Shown here piece by piece: positions 58,206-64,000 of a stretch of DNA of 64,000 nt. The DNA comes from Catonia carolina (Eukaryota; Arthropoda; Insecta; Hemiptera; Achilidae): contig JAQMRL010000002.1 of the NCBI GenBank assembly GCA_035578175.1, positions 98,186,748-98,250,747 on the forward strand. The letters are read 5' to 3'. A program made the translations under genes and the position numbers. Under the pieces are notes generated by a model. That model did no database searches. It was not told where the DNA came from and worked only from the letters and a program-made list of their open reading frames with translations. Position 1 is the first letter of the stretch. Each line of letters begins with the position of its first letter.

Positions 58206-59345
58206 TTTTTTGAACATTCATATATTCTTTGAATAATTTACAAGCAAGGAAAGCATTTCTTTATTACGTTATACCGATCAATTATTCGAGCCAGCTCTAT
58301 CAAATGATCGTATAGAAAATTGGTAAAAGAAGTTGAATCATCCGTTCAGGCAAGCGACTTGATAGGCGATTCGCTGACCGCCAGTCAAGCGCATACATAC
58401 CATTAAGTGACTCCGTTCAAACCTAAGTAAATAATAGGCAAAAGTCCGCAAAAGTAACGAAAAATTTTAGGGCTTGTCAAAAAAGAAGTTCTTGATGATG
58501 TAGTAAAGGTAAAAATAAAATTAATTTTCTAACCAGCTGAATTTTCAAACACTCTGTATTTCAATTGTCTTTTCTATATCTGCTTTCGTAAAAAATGTTC
58601 GCCGTACAATGGTTTTCCTGAAGTACGATAGAAAATTATTTTTAGTTATTTCTGATAGAAATTTTTTTAGCTATTAAAGAAGGGATAAGATTTAATTAAG
58701 AAATAATATTAATGAAAATTATTTGAATGAACGAATATAAAGTTAATTTCAACTACGTACGCCTTATTTGAAAATACGAATTACGGCGGTCGGCCTAGAT
58801 ATTATTAAACCGTCGTCGCAGCCGAGAATTTCTCGGCGGCATTTCTTTTTTCTTCTTTTTTCTTTCTTTAAATACCGCTCGTTTTAAATGCCTTCTCCAT
58901 TCTACGCATTTCTGTCTTAATCTTCCGCACATACACAGTTTTTCAAGGCCGTTTGAATCTTTAGTTCTGTCTTTGTTCGTTTAATTTTCTGGTGTTTGCG
59001 TCGTTCACATTCTGTATAACTGTTTTGTTTATAAATATTAAAAACTTAAACATATAGAAATAATAGGATTTAAAATAGGATAGAACGTACTGTAGCAATT
59101 TCGTTGTTACAAAAGCTGAGGGGAGGGCTATCTAAAAAAATTATTATATTTCTGTTAAGAATTCGCTATTTTGTTGAGCAAATTATTCTGAAAAAGGGGC
59201 ACTTGTGATGTTAATAACGTTTGTTTTACATTAATAAATAAAGTAAGTTGAAAGCAATGTCAAAACAAAATAAATAATTTTTTTGTGACAGTTTCGAATA
59301 ACGGGTTTCGAAAAGGAAGCAACTCGTTTTTAGATGATATGAATA
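58205..59345. other. Unassigned DNA with palindrome
   Basis: A perfect 17-base palindrome GCCGAGAATTTCTCGGC lies at 58821-58837, within a locally GC-richer patch. No gene recognised. Confidence 0.5.
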
Positions 59346-59349
59346 TAGT

Positions 59350-59718
59350 ATGCCCATAACGAGTAGGTGGAGTGTTAAATTAATTGCACTCAATAGTTCT
59401 GTGTCTTATCACATAGTCAGCCAGTTATACGACTGAACTATTTAAAAACAGAATAGGTAGAGGTATAAAAGACACTAGTCAGAGTTATCTCCTCTGAGAG
59501 TAATGAATTTCACTATACAGCCAGACCCTTTGGTAAATGAAGTGAAGGTGTCATTTTTAGGGTGGAAAGTGGGTGCTTTTCGGAGGTCCTGGCATGCTAA
59601 TAAGCATGCTCTTTCAACTCGGTAAGGAAGGCAATAGTAAACCACTTCACTCATCGTTTTTACGTTGTAAAACCTCTAGAGGTTCAAACCAGCCTTTCGG
59701 CTGTGGATCTAAACAATA
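59350..59718 (+). mobile_element. SINE family B, copy 4
   Basis: A full body from 'gcccataacgagtaggtgga' to 'aaccagcctttcggctgtgg', with no tRNA-like head in front. Confidence 0.75.
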
Positions 59719-59859
59719 ACATGAATGAAGTACAAAACTATTAAATTAATTCTGCTGGAACTAACATTCTTGTTCGTGTAAACCTAACGCTGCAATAATC
59801 GGATGGATTAAGTCACGATAAACCACACCATCTACACATTTGTTAAAAATTAAAGGCCC

Positions 59860-60145
59860 TATTATATAAAGGTCTAAAGGTGAAGTCGTCTCCGCAAAAC
59901 AGCTGTTTAACAGGTGATTTTCGGAGACGAAGGTTTCTGGTTGGAATTCTAGTAAAGGTATACGAATTACACGGATTTTATACCTAGGTTTATACGGATT
60001 TGAATACTAGACAATGGTTACCGGTATTTTTTGATGGTTGGGGATCAATTAACCATACCATGTTGGTATTTCTCATTGGGTCATAGGGTTGCTTATTGTT
60101 CTGAATTGAACAGATTGCAACATACACACAGATATTAAAAAAAAA
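59860..60145 (+). mobile_element. SINE family A, copy 6 (internally deleted)
   Basis: Head with 'ataaaggtctaaaggtgaag' in place of the A box and B-box-like 'ggttggaattc'. The body lacks the 'ctctcaggaatggtc...catcatcctc' block and resumes at 'ctcattgggtcatagggtt'. Confidence 0.75.
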
Positions 60146-60149
60146 ATCA

Positions 60150-60685
60150 TTATTTCAAATGTTTATTTTTTAAGAATAACTTTTTTAACTTGACTTTAGT
60201 CCTAGAGCTTCAAGAGTAAACTCGTGAATTTTTTTTATATAAATGGCCGAAGGCCTAAATTAATCAATAATATTATTCAACGTGTATTTATATATATATA
60301 TATATACACATATTTATACAATTATTTGAATTTATTAATTAATCAAGATCAATTCTATAAATATTCATCTGGAATTAAATAAAAGTTAAATAACGTAAAG
60401 CTGACTTATTGAGTAATCAAGTATTATTTTTAATAAGTTTCAGAACGAGTAATATTAATATGCGATTTAAATAACCACCCAAGATGGAATATTCCAAGTA
60501 CTGCACAGTAACGACATTTCTACTGTTATAAGCTGTTAACCTCGAATACTTGCTACTGGGACTTTTCATAATATGGCTGAGGTGTATTTACGGGTTTGTT
60601 GTACTGTTTCCAAATACTCGTTGTTCTACAACATTTCTAACAAACGTATAGTTCTGATCCTATCCAGCCTTATACACTCCACACT
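60150..60685. other. Unassigned AT-rich DNA
   Basis: A (TA)n run at about 60289-60306. No gene: the 60-codon ORF at 60573 runs into the tandem array. Confidence 0.45.
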
Positions 60686-61137
60686 CTGCGACCATCCACA
60701 TTTCAAAAGCTTTAATCCAGTTTCTACTGAAAGGTGTAATCTGGATGATTACTAAAAACTATAATTAATTATAAATTAATGCGATAAAACTCTAAAAGTA
60801 ATAAAATTTGAGAAAATTCATTAGAGGTAGGTTACCTGCGACCGCCCACATTTCAAAAGCTTCAAGCCGGTTTCTACTGGCAGGTGTATCCGGATTATTA
60901 CTCAAAAACTGTAATTAATTATAAATTAATGCGATAAAACTCTAAAAAGTATAAAATTTGAGAAAATTTATTAGAGCTACGTTACCTGCGACCGCCCACA
61001 TTTCAAAAGCTTTAAGCCGGTTTCTACTAAGAGTTGTAATCCGTATGACTACTAAAAAAACGATAATTAGTTATAAATTATAGTGATAAAACTCTAAAAA
61101 TATAACATTTGAAAAAATTCATCAGAACTACGTTACT
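60686..61137 (+). repeat. Tandem array, three 150-bp units
   Basis: 'gcgacc(a/g)(t/c)ccacatttc' starts at 60688, 60838 and 60988. Each unit continues 'aaaagctt(t/c)aa(t/g)cc', 'tttctact', 'taattataaatta', 'gataaaactctaaaa' and 'gaaaa(a/t)t(t/c)at(t/c)aga'. The first two units are closest; the third is more diverged at its end. Confidence 0.9.
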
Positions 61138-61139
61138 GT

Positions 61140-62570
61140 TTTCTATTAACCAACAGAAAATTCGTGGAAATATAATGTGATTCAGCCATTACTGTCATTA
61201 TAACATGATGTACCTAAACATAACATGTTGCGTTTGTTCCTTGTGACTTAATAAGGCTAGTGACTACATAAACCTAAGTGACTACATAAACAATTGTTCT
61301 GAAATTATGAACGGAGAATTGAAAGTTTTGATTGTGTAATTAATATTCTGTGTTCTAAATTAATTCCCATGTTATTAATAGAAAGCTATTTCTTTCTTTT
61401 TAATTCAAAAAAATTCATGTAGGCCTTACTCTTGTTTTATTATTTTATTGTAGTCACATTGCATATTTTATTAGGCGCACAAAATTTTCTCACCGTTTAC
61501 AATCAAAGTACTTTCTTTTTCATGTACACTTGTTAATGTGGTTAAACGATGTCAATATAAAAAACACTTTCATTTCATTTCATCATTGTAATATTATTGT
61601 TTTCAATCTCTCACAGTTTGCCCCTTGAATTTAGAAATTATAAACTAAAGAATTAAAGAAATACGTAATATTCATCTGTTGGTCTTAACAAAAATTATAA
61701 CTTATATAGGTATATGTTTATTTCCCCTAAAAATTCAACATTTAGTTAACTAACGATCAGGATAGATTTTAATTTTTAACGCATTTTCCGGTTCTTAATA
61801 TTCTTTAATATTCATGATTGCAATTATAATGGAGAACAGTGTATGAAATACGTATCTATAACGTAAATTTGACGTTCACAAAAAACAGATGCGGGTAGTT
61901 AATACGATAAAAGTTGTCTGCCAATCCGTATTAACCTAGCCCAGTTTTAAAAGGATCCAGACCCTCTTTTTATCTTTCACATTTTTAATTGATAAATTTA
62001 TTGTGCTTTTTAACTCGTATAACGGCTACATTTTGTGGGCGTGACAAAAAATCTTATCGCAACAATTAAAGGTTTTCAATGAAAGATACTATTAATATTA
62101 GTAGATACATCTGATTGTGTCAAAAATTAGACTTTTTGTTATAATCTGTTTAATAATTCACGTGATTACACCTTGAGGGATTATCAATTTTATAGCTTTT
62201 TATCTGGTGGTAAAAAGTTGTTATAATTGTAAAGTAATACTGGTGACCTGCTGACAATCGCACGTGAACGACTTTTACTGGGGGATGTTTGTTTAAATTC
62301 TACTCCAAGCCAAAAGCAAAAACAGCAAAAGCAGAGATCAAATTCGGTGGAAGGTAATAGTTGAACAGTTTAATAGAAATTAGAGGTTATAAATATTTTC
62401 TTATCTGTATGAAGATCAACAAGGGAGCCCTTGATTGCTGATACCAGCCAGCACAAGTTACAAACAGTAAAAAATTATGTATCTATTTAACTTTGAAATA
62501 TTGTTCATTTTTATTATTTCTTGGCAATGAATTAGATTGAATACTTTAAAAAAGAGGCAAAGTCAACCTA
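61140..62570. other. Unassigned AT-rich DNA
   Basis: No supported gene or matched repeat. Confidence 0.45.
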
Positions 62571-62574
62571 ACCA

Positions 62575-62755
62575 ATACTAAATAATGATTACCAGTGTAC
62601 TTTGATGGTTCGGATTCAATTAACCTTATTCTCTCTGGAATTATCGCTCTGAGTCTTTACAAGACTACTACACCTCATTTACAGGTCATACATATCATCC
62701 TCACCTCATTGGGTCGTAGGGTTGAAGAGATTGCAAAGTACACACATTAGGGATT
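62575..62755 (+). mobile_element. SINE family A, 5'-truncated copy
   Basis: Begins at 'accagtgtactttgatggtt' and ends 'gcaaagtacacacattaggg'. It is directly followed by another copy in the same orientation. Confidence 0.75.
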
Positions 62756-62764
62756 AAAAAAACG

Positions 62765-63055
62765 TCGTCGCCGCGAATTAGTTTTTAACAGCTGATTTTC
62801 TGAGACGAAGGTTTCTGGTTTAAATCCTAGTAAAGGTAGTTACTTTTATACGGATTTGAATACTAGACAGTGGTTACAGTTGCTTTGTTGGTTGGAGTTT
62901 AATTAACCGTACTCTCTCAGTAATGGTCAGCGTGAGTCTGTACAAAACTACACCTCATATACACGTCATTTACAGCATCATCATCTCATTGGGTCATGGG
63001 GTTGCTTATTGTTCTTAAATTAAACAGATTGCAACGTACATACAACATACGGTTT
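62765..63055 (+). mobile_element. SINE family A, copy 8
   Basis: Starts just after the A box ('cgtcgtcgccgcgaatt'), has B-box-like 'ggtttaaatcc', and the whole body to 'aacagattgcaacgtacata'. Confidence 0.8.
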
Positions 63056-63084
63056 TTTGTACGTAATAGGGATATGAATAAAAA

Positions 63085-63545
63085 AGTTAGATCCCGGAAA
63101 GCTCTTGCTTTTGTTTTTTTGGTGTTATATTGTGTGAGGTAGGAGATTGGTTACTGAATTAAAATGAAATAAAGAAACTTGAAGCCTTCGAGATGTAATG
63201 CTCCGGGGGATTGCTGCGGTTAACATGGACAGATAGAATAAAGAAGGGATGTCTTTTGGATTGAATAAGAAATGTATTTAAGAAATAAGTCTACTGTGAA
63301 TCTTAGGAAACTTGAGTACTTTGGTCACGTGATTTGAGGCTAAAAATATTGCTTGCTGTAAAATATCATGCAGGGAAAGATTATGGGCCAGCGTAGTCTA
63401 GGTCGACGCAGGACATTATAATTTAAAAAATTCGGGACTGGTATGGTATGAGTTCAGGTACCATTTTTCAACGGGTAATCGATAAACTTAATTAATCTTG
63501 ATGGTAACCTACGTTCTTGGAGGACAGGACACCGGAAAAAGAAAC
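63085..63545 (+). pseudogene. Heavily decayed RTE-like RT C-terminus
   Basis: Across frames one can read 'KKLEAFEM', 'LTWTDRIKKG', 'NLRKLEYFGHVI', 'MQGKIMGQRSLGRRRTL' and 'VLGGQDTGKRN'. These align in order with the C-terminus of the 14.3 kb LINE ('DKLQAFEMWCYRRM', 'IPWTDKV', 'RRKLQYLGHIMRG', 'VQGKISGGRSIGR'). Stops and frameshifts are frequent, so this is an old copy of the same clade. A 380-bp MITE follows immediately. Confidence 0.7.
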
Positions 63546-63563
63546 ATTTTGTACTGATCTTTA

Positions 63564-63943
63564 GGCCTATTCCCACGATGCTAGTTTACTTGCTGCTAGT
63601 ACTAACAGAACATACTAGTGCGTCGGTGACTGTTCCCACAGAGCTAGTTAATTATTGCCAGTGCTCTGAAAAAAATATGTGAGTTGTGTTGTGGATTGCT
63701 GTACAAATTACAGCTTACTAGCAACTAGCAACGTTCGAAACGGTCACACCGAGCTAGTTTACTAGCGCTAGTCAATCACGTGACCTTTTCTCCCCTACTA
63801 GCGCTAGTAAAATCAAATGTGTTCAAAGTCACTAGCGTGCTAGTGAATACTGGCGTTTTATGTAAACCAGCTGCTAGTTGTTCTTTCCCACAACGCTTGT
63901 CACTAGCTGCTAGTCTACTAGCAGATAGTCGTGGAAATAGGGC
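63564..63943. mobile_element. PIF/Harbinger-like MITE with CTAG-rich interior
   Basis: The left end 'ggcctattcccacgatgcta' pairs with the right end 'agatagtcgtggaaatagggc' less one base, and both are flanked by TTA (63561-63563 and 63944-63946), the target duplication typical of PIF/Harbinger elements. The interior is packed with GCTAGT/ACTAGC words, including the palindrome ACTAGCGCTAGT at 63761-63772 and again at about 63797-63808. No transposase. Confidence 0.75.
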
Positions 63944-64000
63944 TTAAAAGAAGGCATGGGATGAAAGTAGAGTTGTGTAATACATAGTGTAACTGGGATC

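Noticed and set aside
1..64000. CRISPR array, bacterial operon, or integrated virus
   Set aside because: No regularly spaced short repeats, no clustered same-strand ORFs, and no capsid, polymerase or integrase motifs beyond LINE RTs.

Overview
This is AT-rich nuclear DNA from an animal, most likely an insect. It has no operons, almost no long ORFs outside transposons, spliceosomal exon signals with long introns, and dense layers of LINEs, tRNA-headed SINEs, foldback/MITE elements and microsatellites. The commonest SINE (head plus a body read as 'catcatcctcatctcatt') resembles SINEs I associate with Hemiptera, perhaps planthoppers or their relatives. That placement is from memory and tentative.

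Host coding content is very small. The best piece is a 128-bp, 56% GC internal exon at 47462-47589 (+), with a strong acceptor, a strong donor and an open frame carrying seven consecutive prolines. A possible first coding exon lies at 26622-26703 (+): an ATG followed by 27 codons and then a GTAAGT donor. It ends in the phase the 47.5 kb exon needs. If the two belong together, most of the window is one intron of about 20.8 kb plus flanking introns. I could not identify the protein.

Layout. 0-5.7 kb: LINE 3' ends, one repeat C copy and SINE fragments. 5.7-8.3 kb: a 5'-truncated Jockey-like LINE with an intact 788-codon ORF (-). 8.3-14.2 kb: unassigned AT-rich DNA, SINE scraps, a foldback element, and a TA-flanked Tc1/mariner-type element holding a transposase fossil. 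14.25-16.3 kb: a young RTE-like LINE (-) with an intact 670-codon ORF and perfect 9-bp target duplications. 16.7-26 kb: repeat C, SINE-B and a Jockey 3' UTR copy. 26-33 kb: the candidate first exon, a large foldback with a nested RT fragment and SINE, and many SINE-A copies, two in inverted orientation. 33-39 kb: tandem duplications, repeat C with a large (CA)n, a second Jockey fragment and a TA-flanked MITE. 41.5-43.6 kb: two abutting foldbacks. 46.4-47.6 kb: SINEs, then the strong exon. 51.9-53.1 kb: a TTAA-flanked inverted-repeat element and a neighbour. 54.7-55.3 kb: another RT fragment. 56.3-58.2 kb: a composite repeat C copy. 59.3-63 kb: SINEs and a 3 x 150 bp tandem array. 63.1-64 kb: an RT fossil interrupted by a PIF/Harbinger-like MITE.

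I see no convincing new gene system. The informative signals are the exon pair, the well-delimited recent insertions, and several repeat families whose internal architecture (3' hairpins, embedded microsatellites, tRNA-like arms) can be compared between copies inside this window. All coordinates of degenerate repeats are by eye and approximate to tens of bases.
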